From: Sulfopaludibacter sp035606355
GTDB lineage: Bacteria; Acidobacteriota; Terriglobia; Bryobacterales; Bryobacteraceae
Assembly (NCBI GenBank): GCA_035606355.1
Contig: DATNFO010000041.1
Location: forward strand, 186,001 to 250,000
Length of the DNA: 64,000 nt
Direction: 5' to 3'
Made by a program: the position numbers and the translations under genes. The notes beneath the pieces are model-generated. The model was not told where the DNA came from and searched no databases. It worked only from the letters and a program-made list of their open reading frames with translations. Positions 41,237 to 50,285 of the stretch are shown here, piece by piece; position 1 is the stretch's first letter; every line of letters starts with the position of its first letter.

Positions 41237-42430
41237 TCAATTTACCTTCTCCACTGCGGGCTGGTTCTCTACGGCTAGCCCACCCATCAGACCGCATTCC
41301 AGTTTGTCCAATGCGGTGCGCTTTGCCGTCATCCGCACGTGGCTGTAATGTTCCAGCATCCGCCTGGACATGTGGCCCGCAACGGCCATCATCGTAGCAT
41401 CTGACGCGCCCCCTTCCGCCAGTTCTGTAATCGCCTGATGCCGCAGGTCATGGAACCGAAGGCCTTTGAGAGGCGACGCAGCACGTTTCCACACTGCAAT
41501 AGTGGCCCGCAGTCCATACCCGGAGTTTAGCGCCTCCCGCGCGGCATTCCTGCCCGCGCGACGCGCCGTTTCCGCTACCAGTTTGCGCCATGCCGTGCGC
41601 CAGCTTTTCTGCGGGCGTAGCGGGTTGAACGTCAGATGTTCGCATGTTGGAAACACGTAGTGGCTGGGTTCACTGCAATCGTGTGCCTGCGCGCGTTCCA
41701 GGAGCCGCGCCAACGATGCCATAGCGTCTCCGTTCAGCGGAATAGTCCGATGTCCGGCAGCGGTCTTGCTCCGTCGGATTGTGGCCACGCGGCTGAAAAG
41801 ATCCACGTCCTGCCAGCGAAGATTTCGGACTTCGACTCCCCGGCAGGTAGTAGAGACGGCCAGTACCGCTGCGCAGTGGGCTACTATCCATTCCGGTTTG
41901 CTTGCAGCGGTATCAAACAGCATGCGCTTGAGGTCCGATGGTAGAACCTTACCCACCGCGCCCTGACGCTCTGGAAGGGCCTTTACGTCCTCGGAAATGG
42001 CATTCCAAACCTTTGCTCGTTTCAGCATCCGCCGGAGTACCCCGGTTTCCATGTTTACGGTTCTGCCGGATACGCCAGCGTGCAGCCGAGCCGTCTGGTA
42101 CCCCGCGAGGTCTTCGGCTTTGAATCGGAGTAGCGGCTTTTCTCCGAAGTGCTTCGTTAGGGGCTTGAGGCGCTCTGTCTCGAATTGCATGGTTCGTTCC
42201 GCTACATGCGGCTTGCGCTCTTCCAGATAGGCGGCTACCGCTTCGCTAAAGGGCTTCCGTGCAAACGCTCGTCCCGTCTTCGATGCCCCTTTGCCTTGAT
42301 CGATTTCAGCAATCCGCTTTTTCTCTAGCTCTTTCGCCACGCGCTTGTCTGTCGTTTCCAAGGCCTCACGGTAGCGAACGCCGTGCATCGTCACATCAAG
42401 GTGCCAGTGGCCTTTTCGTTTGTAGATCAT
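41237..42430 (-). CDS. int: Tyrosine recombinase (phage-type integrase)
   Basis: A 397-residue integrase that would insert the element at tRNA-Val. Residues about 60-150 form an N-terminal SAM-like domain. The catalytic domain has R197 (TTCRGVEV), K222 region (RRSKTAAGHRTIPL), H327-x-x-R330 (FHDLRH), H353 (GHMSRR) and the nucleophile Y362 (LEHYSH). All catalytic residues are present, so it is probably active. It is transcribed towards the tRNA and overlaps the small upstream gene by 4 bp. Confidence 0.95.
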   Translation of the reverse strand: MIYKRKGHWHLDVTMHGVRYREALETTDKRVAKELEKKRIAEIDQGKGASKTGRAFARKPFSEAVAAYLEERKPHVAERTMQFETERLKPLTKHFGEKPLLRFKAEDLAGYQTARLHAGVSGRTVNMETGVLRRMLKRAKVWNAISEDVKALPERQGAVGKVLPSDLKRMLFDTAASKPEWIVAHCAAVLAVSTTCRGVEVRNLRWQDVDLFSRVATIRRSKTAAGHRTIPLNGDAMASLARLLERAQAHDCSEPSHYVFPTCEHLTFNPLRPQKSWRTAWRKLVAETARRAGRNAAREALNSGYGLRATIAVWKRAASPLKGLRFHDLRHQAITELAEGGASDATMMAVAGHMSRRMLEHYSHVRMTAKRTALDKLECGLMGGLAVENQPAVEKVN

Positions 42431-42609
42431 CTCTCTCCTTTCGTTGCCTTCGACTTGGCTTGCTTCTTTCCGCTCCCCTTCGGACGCCCGCCCTTTTTAC
42501 CCCACGCTGAAAGCTCTTCATTCGTGTGGCGTTCGGCGCGCGCCCGGCCACCTTCAGCACCAGTACGCTGAAAGTACTTCATGATGTCCTTGGGGATCTT
42601 GGTTGCCAT
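42427..42609 (-). CDS. Small KGG-type basic protein of the integrative element
   Basis: A 60-residue basic protein (MATKIPKDIMKYFQRTGAEG, then GKKGGRPKGSGKKQAKSKAT). The GKKGG stretch resembles the KGG motif of small DNA-binding or stress proteins. The start follows GAGG closely, and its stop overlaps the integrase start (4 bp), so it is probably co-translated with int. I think it is real because of this coupling. The function is unknown. Confidence 0.65.
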   Translation of the reverse strand: MATKIPKDIMKYFQRTGAEGGRARAERHTNEELSAWGKKGGRPKGSGKKQAKSKATKGER

Positions 42610-42685
42610 GCCTCAAGCTTAAACCTAGGCGTAGGTTAATTCAAGAACAAACGCGAGGTGCGATAGTGAAGTGTAATCATTACAA

Positions 42686-42948
42686 TCAGGCATCGTCGCA
42701 ACATGTGTAGCGACGTAAATCGCCAAAGTTGAACGCGGCACGTGCGGATTTCAGTCGTTCCCTAGCAGAGGCCGTAAGGGAGGCGTAATCTCCTTGACTC
42801 TCTTTGGGTGAACCCGAATGCACGGGGTCATGTTCACCCCTTTTCTGATTTTCTTTGGGTGAATCAGAATTCATCCCCAATCCAGCGCGCCGATGATTCT
42901 CTTCCGCTTGACTTTCTTCTATATGACTCTCTTTGTGTGAACCATAGT
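42686..42948 (-). pseudogene. Out-of-frame C-terminal extension of the replication-like protein
   Basis: The minus strand downstream of the 140-residue replication-like protein stays open in another frame for about 88 codons and has coding-like repeats (GSHKESHIEE, SDSPKENQKRGE, SGSPKESQGD) before ending at 42686. The two frames meet near a run of seven G on the plus strand (about 42978-42984). One extra base there would give a single protein of about 230 residues. It could be a frameshift mutation, slippage or a sequencing error. Confidence 0.5.
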
Positions 42949-43371
42949 TCACCGGGCCGGGTGAACTGCGATGCACCGGGGGGGTGAATTGTCGTTCACC
43001 CCCTTTTGCGCTTGCTCGCGCTTCCAATCGTCGAAGATCCGATGCCAAAGGAACGCAAAAGAATTGCTGGTCTGTATGCGCGCCTTGAAGCGCGATTGCC
43101 TCCGAATAAATCCCTGGCTTTCGAGGGTATTCAGATGCTTTTGTATCTGTCGTTCGCCCAGTCCGACCTCTTTCGCCAACGTCCGCACGGCGGGCCAACA
43201 CCGACCATCCTCGCCGCCGTACCTGACTAGGCGACCATACACGAGCTTCGCGCCGGGCGGTAGCCCCTCGTAGCATGCCATCGGCTCCGGCACCATAAGC
43301 CAGTGAAACGCGCGCCACGGTCTGAATGGCTCACCTATCTTTGCGTGAACTGGCAACAGGGGTGTGGGCAT
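42949..43371 (-). CDS. Winged-helix replication/initiator-like protein of the element
   Basis: A 140-residue protein with a clear winged-helix pattern: PGAKLVYGRLVRYGGEDGRC, then a recognition helix LAKEVGLGERQIQKHLNTLE and a wing GFIRRQSRFKARIQTSNSFA. This arrangement is common in small replication or primase-associated proteins of phages and plasmids. It stops soon after a homopolymer of seven C (read on the minus strand), and the downstream frame looks like a lost C-terminus. It lies 12 bp after the excisionase-like gene. Confidence 0.7.
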   Translation of the reverse strand: MPTPLLPVHAKIGEPFRPWRAFHWLMVPEPMACYEGLPPGAKLVYGRLVRYGGEDGRCWPAVRTLAKEVGLGERQIQKHLNTLESQGFIRRQSRFKARIQTSNSFAFLWHRIFDDWKREQAQKGVNDNSPPRCIAVHPAR

Positions 43372-43383
43372 TTGGGAAGCCCA

Positions 43384-43611
43384 TCACCAATTCTTTACCG
43401 CTGCCCCGCTTTGACTATCGCCGCCCGTGGGCCGAGCGTTCAGCCAAGCGGTAACATCATCGGCCCGGTACCGCACCGCCGCGCCGATCTTGATGTACTG
43501 CGGACCTTGCCGGAACAGTCGCCACCGCCGAATCGTGGCGACTGAAACGGTGAGACGCGCGGCTAACTCGCGTTCTTTCAAGAGCCGATCTGAGGTTTGC
43601 CTGTCTTGCAT
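43384..43611 (-). CDS. Excisionase-like MerR/HTH_17 DNA-binding protein
   Basis: A 75-residue protein with the excisionase winged-helix pattern (LLKERELAARLTVSVATIRR, WRLFRQGPQYIKIGAAVRYR, ADDVTAWL). The start is the ATG at 43611; a GTG at 43617 is the upstream alternative. No ribosome binding site is present in the current arrangement. Flipping the segment 43612-59694 puts AGGAG (now at 59681-59685) nine bases before this ATG, so the gene lost its ribosome site at the inversion. It would normally control direction of recombination with the integrase. Confidence 0.8.
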   Translation of the reverse strand: MQDRQTSDRLLKERELAARLTVSVATIRRWRLFRQGPQYIKIGAAVRYRADDVTAWLNARPTGGDSQSGAAVKNW

Positions 43612-44019
43612 GATCACGCCGTTTCGCCGCGCCGTTTTTTGGTTTTACTGGTCACGGCATTCGCGGGGTTCGGACTGATGCTGGCGTCGCTTGGGATTTA
43701 TGGCGTGATTTCCTACTCCGTGAGCAGGCAATCACAGGAGATCGGAATTCGGATGGCGTTGGGCGCGAGCATCGCGCGGGTGCGGCTCGCCGTTGTCGCG
43801 CAAACTCTCCGTCTGACGCTGGGCGGAATTGCGATCGGAACGGCAGCATCGTTTGCGGTGGCCAAAGGCATCGCTTCCTTGCTCTACGGCACGAACTCGA
43901 CGGACCCGCTGATCTTCGGAGCCGCCATGGCGCTGCTTGCGGGTGTCGCGCTCCTCGCCGGTCAAATCCCCGCGCGACGAGCTGCGCGGATCGATCCCAT
44001 GAGCGTGTTGCGACAATAG
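43612..44019 (+). pseudogene. Detached C-terminal fragment of an ADOP/MacB-like permease
   Basis: The last 135 codons of an ABC-type permease: HAVSPRRFLVLLVTAFAGFG, LGIYGVISYSVSRQSQEIGI, MALGASIARVRLAVVAQTLR, and the end RRAARIDPMSVLRQ. It contains the last three transmembrane helices and lacks a start. The frame continues exactly from the truncated permease at 59692-61926, whose last codons before the breakpoint encode QDVVD. The fragment therefore represents the missing end of that protein, cut off by an inversion. Confidence 0.92.
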
Positions 44020-44028
44020 CACCTGCCG

Positions 44029-47000
44029 TTAAACTTCCAGAACAATGCCTCTTGTGGCGAGGCCTGTGAGCCGTTTGAGCGCCAGGGCATACAGCCTCAC
44101 CTGATCGAGATTGCGCGCTGCGCGACGGTCGGTTTTGTAATCCACCACAGTCCACATGCGGCCGTCATTCCAGGCGAGGTCGATGCGGCCATCCACGAGC
44201 GTGCCGTCGCGCAGACGCACCATGACGGGAAGTTCGCGAAATACTTCGGCGCCGGCGGGAATCGCGGCAGCAGCCCAGGCGAGCGCTCCACGGGCAGCTT
44301 CCGCGGCGAGAGGAACTTCTTCCGCGGGCCTGCCATGTGCCCGTGCCCAGAGTTCCGCTAGCGCCGGGACGTCTTCCACGGATCGCGCGTGCTGCAACAG
44401 GTCATGCACCACACGCCCGAATTTGCGGCCTCCTGGCCGCGCACCTTCCACCGGCAGAGTGACCGTCTCAACCGCGATATCCGCGGCTTCCTCCGCCTCG
44501 CCGAATGTCTCCGCCGCCGCGACGTTGAAACGCGGCTCGGCCCCGCGCTCCACGCGCTCCTTACGACGCGCTTTCCAGTGCTCGTACGCCTGAAGGCCGG
44601 CGACCGCCTGGTCCGCGCTGCCGCTCAGCACGTCTTCATGCTCCACACCCTCAGCCTTATCGACATTGAGCTGCAGCAGAGCCGGGTCAAACCACACTAC
44701 GCCGTGAGCGCCGGTGCGCGCGCGGTGCAGCCCTGGCCGCACGCTCACTTCATCGGGATAGTCGGGCGGCCGGTTCAACACGGTCGTGCTGCCGAATTTC
44801 GGGCAGCCCGGCGCCGCTGCCGCCGTGCGCCACTCTCCCTCGCGCGGGTAAAGGGCCGCGTGAAGGGGAGTGAGCCACCCGCCCTGCCGGTCCTCTTCGC
44901 CGATCATGTTTACAACCAGCAGGTCGCGCGCGCGTGTCGCCGCGACGTACGCCACGCGCACAGCTTCTTCCCGATCAGCCGCACTCTCATCCTCCACGGC
45001 ATCGAGCAATTCCCACGGGGCACAGCCCAGCAGGCGCTGCGCACATAGCCCGCGATCCGCATCGACGAAGCGATCGCCGCCCTCCCGCCCGGTCAGCTTC
45101 GCCGTGAGGTCGGCGAGAATCACGACGGGGAACTCCAGACCCTTGGCTTTGTGCACGGTCATCAACTGCACGCCGCCGCCTTCCTGTTCCAGTACCGGAG
45201 CCTCGCTCGCCTCGCTGCTCTCATACTCCGCGTCTAAATACTCGACGAAGGCGCGGAAACTGGTGGCCTGGCCCGACGCTTCGAGTCCACGCGCGAGATC
45301 CGTCAGGCGATAGACATTCGCCAGAACGCGCCGGCCTCCTTTGCGGAACGCGAAGCCGGCGTGCGCCCGCGTAGCTTCCAGCAGTTCGTGAATGGTGTCG
45401 GCGATCGGCTGGTAGTTCCGCCTTCGATGCAGGTCGCGGAGGAGCGCAAACGCCTGCTGGATCGGTTCGAATTCGGGGTCAACATCCTCCGGCAGGGGGC
45501 GCATCGGATGAAAGCGCCCGTGCTGGTTACGAAATTTCAGCAGAGTCTCATCCAACACCGCGAACAAGCTGCCGCGCAAAACCGCGAAGACGCTCAGCTC
45601 ATCCTCAGGCCATTCCACCGCGTGCAGCGCCGACCGCAGCGTGCCCACTTCTTCCCGCCGGTGAAAGCTCTTGGACCCGACCAGCAAGTGCGCAATGCCG
45701 CGAGCCTCCAAGGCACGCACGTATTCCTGCGTCAGGTCCGTACCGAAATTCGTGAAGCGCCGGAAGAGAATGCAAACATGCTCGGGCTGTACGGCGGTCA
45801 GCTCGCCTGTGGATCGGTCGCGCACCTTCCATCCACTCTCCGCACACAGCCACTGAATGAAAGCGGCGACTGTGCCCGGCGAACATTCCTCAATTTTGAC
45901 CTTGGAGAGATTTCGTGACCCATACGGCTTCGGAATCGCGAGCGCCACGACTCCTGGCTGATTGCCGATATCCGGCGCTCCGCCTTCGAGCGGCAGATAG
46001 TCCGGTATGGATTCAGCGAACGCGGCGTTCACGAACGTCTGAAGCGTGCGAGTGCTCCGCGTGCTGCGAGTCAACTCCTCTTTAGCGACGCCGCGCGATT
46101 CCAAATCGCGGCAAATCCGGCTGAAGAGGCGTGCATCGGCACGGCGGAAGCGGTAAATGGATTGTTTCGGATCACCGACCACGTACAGCTTGCCCGGCGC
46201 GGGAGTCGCCTTCTGCCAGTCGCGCTCCGCGGGATCTTGCGCGGCCAGAAGCAGCAGTATTTCGGCCTGTAACGGATCGGTATCCTGAAACTCGTCGACA
46301 AAGATGCGGTCATAGCTCCGCTGCAGATCGCGCCGCGCCGCATCGTTGCGCAGCAGGTTGCGGGCGTAAAGCAGCAGGTCCATAAAATCGAGCTGGCCGG
46401 CCGCGCGCTTTTCGGCCTGGTAGAGGTCCACCACCGGCCACAATTCCTCGCGCAGGTGCGCGGCGAGATCGGCATCGGCGCCACGCCGGAAATTCTCGAT
46501 CGCGTCGCGCACGGCTTCCCACAACTGCGGCTTGGCGTACCGCAGCTTCCACGGCAGGCGCAGCACTTCGTCCTCTGCGGCGTTGGCATCGAAGCGTCCC
46601 GCTTCGCGGCCACGCTGAATACGCTCCAACAATTCCTTCACGGGCGGCAGCCCTTTGACTGCTTCGCAGCGGCCTAACGCCGAATTCAGTGAGGCCTCGA
46701 GATCGAAGTTGCGCTTGTCCCACGGGGCATCGAAGTCGCGCCACTCGGTCAACGCCCAAGCCGCCATGCGGAGCCGATCCAGGGGCTCGCCGCTATCCGA
46801 GTCGGTCACCCACGAAAGCCGCGCAAAGGCACGCTCCAGCGTAGGCGACGGTGTGGCAAGGCGCGTTTCAATCCATCGCTGAAATACGCAAGCGAATACG
46901 GCGAGCGCTTCCGGCTGGGCAAGCTCCCGAAAGACCGGGTCGACACCGGCTTCCACCGGACGCCGCCGCAGCAATTGCGCGCAAAACGCGTGAATGGTGC

Positions 47001-47253
47001 CGATAAACGCCCGGTCGAGCGTGCGGGCCGAGCCGGGCCGCCGCTGCTCCAACTCGTGACGAACGCGCAGCTTCATGTTGCCCGCGGCGGCATGCGTAAA
47101 CGTGACGGCGACTATGCGGTCCACCGGGGTACCCGAGGCGATCGAATCGGCGATTCGCCGCACCAGCGCCGTGGTCTTGCCGGTGCCCGCCGACGCGACT
47201 GCCGCGCAACTACGGTCCAGCCCCGGCGCCGCGCCTGCTCCCGTTATTTCCAC
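44029..47253 (-). CDS. addA: AddA/RecB-like helicase-nuclease (UvrD superfamily)
   Basis: A 1074-residue DNA repair helicase starting with GTG. Motif I is VASAGTGKTTALV, motif Ia is AVTFTHAAAGNMKLRVRH, motif II is FVDEFQDTDPLQAEIL, motif III is VVGDPKQSIYRFRRAD and motif V is LMTVHKAKGLEFP. The C-terminal 200 residues form a PD-(D/E)XK nuclease with VDGRIDLAWNDGRMWTVVDYKTD. It unwinds and degrades double-strand DNA ends for recombination repair with the overlapping AddB-like partner (10-bp overlap). Confidence 0.9.
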   Translation of the reverse strand: MEITGAGAAPGLDRSCAAVASAGTGKTTALVRRIADSIASGTPVDRIVAVTFTHAAAGNMKLRVRHELEQRRPGSARTLDRAFIGTIHAFCAQLLRRRPVEAGVDPVFRELAQPEALAVFACVFQRWIETRLATPSPTLERAFARLSWVTDSDSGEPLDRLRMAAWALTEWRDFDAPWDKRNFDLEASLNSALGRCEAVKGLPPVKELLERIQRGREAGRFDANAAEDEVLRLPWKLRYAKPQLWEAVRDAIENFRRGADADLAAHLREELWPVVDLYQAEKRAAGQLDFMDLLLYARNLLRNDAARRDLQRSYDRIFVDEFQDTDPLQAEILLLLAAQDPAERDWQKATPAPGKLYVVGDPKQSIYRFRRADARLFSRICRDLESRGVAKEELTRSTRSTRTLQTFVNAAFAESIPDYLPLEGGAPDIGNQPGVVALAIPKPYGSRNLSKVKIEECSPGTVAAFIQWLCAESGWKVRDRSTGELTAVQPEHVCILFRRFTNFGTDLTQEYVRALEARGIAHLLVGSKSFHRREEVGTLRSALHAVEWPEDELSVFAVLRGSLFAVLDETLLKFRNQHGRFHPMRPLPEDVDPEFEPIQQAFALLRDLHRRRNYQPIADTIHELLEATRAHAGFAFRKGGRRVLANVYRLTDLARGLEASGQATSFRAFVEYLDAEYESSEASEAPVLEQEGGGVQLMTVHKAKGLEFPVVILADLTAKLTGREGGDRFVDADRGLCAQRLLGCAPWELLDAVEDESAADREEAVRVAYVAATRARDLLVVNMIGEEDRQGGWLTPLHAALYPREGEWRTAAAAPGCPKFGSTTVLNRPPDYPDEVSVRPGLHRARTGAHGVVWFDPALLQLNVDKAEGVEHEDVLSGSADQAVAGLQAYEHWKARRKERVERGAEPRFNVAAAETFGEAEEAADIAVETVTLPVEGARPGGRKFGRVVHDLLQHARSVEDVPALAELWARAHGRPAEEVPLAAEAARGALAWAAAAIPAGAEVFRELPVMVRLRDGTLVDGRIDLAWNDGRMWTVVDYKTDRRAARNLDQVRLYALALKRLTGLATRGIVLEV

Positions 47254-50225
47254 GACCGCAGCTCCTTCAACGCCTTCAGGTCCGGCTGCAATTTCGAAGC
47301 GACTCGCTCCTCTTCATACGGTCCGCATACGGCCAAAAACTCGCAGCGCTTGCATGCGTCTTTGCGCGGCGCTGCCGGCAGGAAACCATCGCGCACGGCG
47401 TCATCGATGATGCGCAGCACCTGCGCACCGCGATTCCGCATCCAATCATTCACTCTGACGTCGATAGCGGCATAGTTTTGCGCGATTGTGGAGTAGAACA
47501 GGCGCCCGGATGATACCTGTTCGCCGAGCATCTTTTCGGCGGCAAGCGCATAGAGCACGGGCTGCAGGAGTTCACCGTGACCGAGCACTTCCGGGCGGGG
47601 ATCCGGCACGCGGCCGGTTTTGTGATCCACCACGCGCAGCATGCCACTGGCGTGGCGCTCCACCAGATCAATGGAGCCCTGCAGCAGGAAGCCTTCGATT
47701 TCGACCGGCTCCTTGCGGCTGCGCGGATCGCGTCCCGCCGGGTCTTTCAGACCGAAACTCAACTCGTAATACTCGGGTGTCCACAGCGGCTCATGGAGCG
47801 CCTTCTGCTGCAGCCAGCCGCGCAAGTCAGCGCGGATCGCGGCGATATCCGCTTGCCAGAGCTGCGGAATCGCAGGCGCAAGGTCCGCCTCGAATCGCTG
47901 AACGACGGCTTCCAGTACTGCATCGAGTTGATCCAGCGCCACGTGGACGTTCTCCGGCGTGACAGGCAAGCCGCCGGCATATTTGAGCCCGCGCAGCAGC
48001 TCGAATTGCGCGGAATGATAGATATCGCCGCGAGTCGCCGGGCCCATCTTCTGAATTTGCGCCGGGCGCTCCGCGGGTCGAAGCCCGAAGATGCCGCGCA
48101 GCGCGAAGCGATACGGGCACCGCGCATATTGCTGCAACACAGACGGCGACCAGGCACGCGCACTCAGCCGGTGAGGCGCGAGCGTATCGCTGCCGATCTG
48201 CTCCACCACAAGTCCATCGGCCGCCTTCCATGCCTTGTGCCAGCGGGTCCAGCGTGCGCGCAGCGAAGCCACACTCCGGCCCGGCAGCGATTTTAGATAC
48301 TGCCCCGATCCCTTGGCCAGCGGTGCGAGAGTCGCGAGGTCGAACTCCGCATCGTCGATCGCATCGGCGGCATCGGGCGGCGCGGGCCAGCCGATTTGCG
48401 TCTGAATAGCAGCAGCGGCGCGCGCATCGAACTCCCGTACGTCGATCTCCGCTCCACCCGCGGCACGGTGCGCTTCGAAAGCGTAGAAGGACGGCACGCG
48501 TTCGCGGCCGGTCAGCAGATCCAGGCGTGAAAAGGAGAGGGTGAGCCTCTCCGAAGCGCATGCCGCCGCGATTCGGAACAGTTCCACATCGTCGCCGCGC
48601 AACTCCATCGCCAGTTCGCGGCGTTGCGGATCGAGCAACAGCGGATCTTCCGCCGGGGGACGCGGAAACAATCCTTCGTTGACGCCGGGCACGAAAACGC
48701 GCCGGAAGCCCATGCCGCGGCTGTCTTCGATACCGCCCACCCACACGCGACCGAAGCGGGCCCGCTTGGGTGCCGCCGCGAGCGTGTGCAGTCGCGGAGC
48801 GATCACGAGCAGAACATCGTTGAGCGACACCGGTCCGATGCCGGACATAGGTTCGAGTTCGTCAAGCAATTCCAAAATGTGGTCTGCCTCACGGAGCGTG
48901 AACTCGGCGAGCGAGGAAAGCGCGGCGATCCATTCACCCCAAGTCGCGCGGCCCGGTAATGCGGCGAGACGTTCAATCAGAGGCAATGCCAGGCGCGTGA
49001 GGTGTTCGACGGATTCGATGCGGCGAGCGAGCGCGGCGCGCGCTTCTTCATCGTCAGCCAAACCGTACTGGCGGTGAAGTTCCGCGCCAAGGCCGGCCAG
49101 CCGCGTGCGCCACCGTTCGACACCGCCGCCGATTACCGAAGCGTCCACGAGAAAGCGCTCCCAGAACGTGGGACATGCACTCTCGTGCTCCCAATCCTCC
49201 TCTTGCGGAAACTGGCCGAGAGACAGATATTCGGCGAAACGGGACGCGGAGAGACCTTCCAGCGAGCAGTGCAACAGTGCGAGAAACGCGCGGCCGGAGG
49301 GGTCTGGCCGGCGCGCGGCGGCAGTGCAGTAATACGGAATGCCGGCCCGGCGCAGCGCTTCGACGATCAGCGACTGGTGGCGCGCGGGGGAACGAAGCAG
49401 AATGCCAATCTCGTCAAACGCAACTCCCGCGGCCGCCGCGGAATGAATGGCGCGCGCGATCTCCACAGCCTCTAGCGCTTCGCCGGAAGTGGAGAAGATG
49501 GTAACTGTGCCGTCGTCCTGACGAAGGGGCACTTCGGCGGCGGAAGAAAACAGATTCTGCTGTAGCGAGGCAAGGCAGGTAGTGGCCGCGGGCTCGTCAC
49601 GATCGAGTTCGAGCCGGTAAGCCACGCGCGCTTTGGCGAGTATCGTCTCCAGAAGCCGGCGCTCCAGGCGGCTGCGAGGAGCAAGGTCCAACGTGACGAC
49701 GGCGGTATCGATGAGTTGCGCGGCATCGATTGCGAGCCGCACGCGGACGGAATAATCGGCGAGAGCGCGCGTGGTCAGTTCGGCGGAATACGCGGAGAGG
49801 AGCGTCGCAAGGTCGGCGCCCGAAGCGCCGCAGTGCTGCAGGTCGCCGGGCGCCACGTCGTCGAGGCGAAGTTCCTCCAGAGTCGCGGCGAGAGCGCGGG
49901 GAAAGCCGGGGAAGTTCGCGACCGGCGCGAGGTAGGTAAAGCCATGGCGGGTTAGTGCTTCCGCGGCGACACGCGCGGCCAGCGCTTCGCGAACGAATCG
50001 GCCCACCGGCGCCAGACCGCGGCGATTCATTTCCGGAGCAGCGGCTTCCGCCGCGAACTCGCGCAAAGCGAAGCGCCGGACGCCGGCCAACGCTTCCCCG
50101 CATGCCGAGAACGCGACCTCATCGGCCGCGGCTCGAATGGGAGCGAGAATGAGCACGGGTCCGGCGAGGGACAGGTCGGCGACCAGGGTCGAGGCTTGCT
50201 GGATCAGGTCCGAGTAACAGCGCAC
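47244..50225 (-). CDS. addB: AddB-like PD-(D/E)XK nuclease with iron-sulfur cluster
   Basis: A 993-residue partner of the AddA-like protein, starting with GTG. The first 650 residues are a degenerate UvrD-like helicase region without a Walker A. The C-terminal nuclease has GDIYHSAQFELL, QGSIDLVERH and VVDHKTGRVPDP. Four cysteines match the AddB iron-sulfur cluster: one in QYARCPYRF and three in DACKRCEFLAVCG. The two genes together make an end-processing helicase-nuclease. The pair is inside the inverted segment but intact. Confidence 0.88.
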   Translation of the reverse strand: MRCYSDLIQQASTLVADLSLAGPVLILAPIRAAADEVAFSACGEALAGVRRFALREFAAEAAAPEMNRRGLAPVGRFVREALAARVAAEALTRHGFTYLAPVANFPGFPRALAATLEELRLDDVAPGDLQHCGASGADLATLLSAYSAELTTRALADYSVRVRLAIDAAQLIDTAVVTLDLAPRSRLERRLLETILAKARVAYRLELDRDEPAATTCLASLQQNLFSSAAEVPLRQDDGTVTIFSTSGEALEAVEIARAIHSAAAAGVAFDEIGILLRSPARHQSLIVEALRRAGIPYYCTAAARRPDPSGRAFLALLHCSLEGLSASRFAEYLSLGQFPQEEDWEHESACPTFWERFLVDASVIGGGVERWRTRLAGLGAELHRQYGLADDEEARAALARRIESVEHLTRLALPLIERLAALPGRATWGEWIAALSSLAEFTLREADHILELLDELEPMSGIGPVSLNDVLLVIAPRLHTLAAAPKRARFGRVWVGGIEDSRGMGFRRVFVPGVNEGLFPRPPAEDPLLLDPQRRELAMELRGDDVELFRIAAACASERLTLSFSRLDLLTGRERVPSFYAFEAHRAAGGAEIDVREFDARAAAAIQTQIGWPAPPDAADAIDDAEFDLATLAPLAKGSGQYLKSLPGRSVASLRARWTRWHKAWKAADGLVVEQIGSDTLAPHRLSARAWSPSVLQQYARCPYRFALRGIFGLRPAERPAQIQKMGPATRGDIYHSAQFELLRGLKYAGGLPVTPENVHVALDQLDAVLEAVVQRFEADLAPAIPQLWQADIAAIRADLRGWLQQKALHEPLWTPEYYELSFGLKDPAGRDPRSRKEPVEIEGFLLQGSIDLVERHASGMLRVVDHKTGRVPDPRPEVLGHGELLQPVLYALAAEKMLGEQVSSGRLFYSTIAQNYAAIDVRVNDWMRNRGAQVLRIIDDAVRDGFLPAAPRKDACKRCEFLAVCGPYEEERVASKLQPDLKALKELRSWK

Positions 50226-50285
50226 GAAACGTCGATGGTATCAAGTCGCGGACGCCGGCAAACCTGCGCTGAGCGTGTGAAGGCC

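Larger units (their letters stand above)
41166..43611. mobile_element. Left half of a tRNA-Val integrative element
   Basis: Runs from the tRNA to the breakpoint inside the region 5' of the excisionase gene. It contains, all on the minus strand, excisionase-like, replication-like, KGG-type and integrase genes, plus paired arm-type sites. The other half lies at 57225-59691 because of the inversion described under 43612-59694. The two halves add up to about 4.9 kb. Confidence 0.8.

Noticed and set aside
42686..43318. A 210-codon frame as an independent gene
   Set aside because: Its first half is an out-of-frame reading of the replication-like gene; only the last 88 codons look coding, as a shifted extension.
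41166..43611. An insertion sequence or transposon
   Set aside because: No transposase or terminal inverted repeats; the integrase and tRNA repeat indicate a site-specific element.
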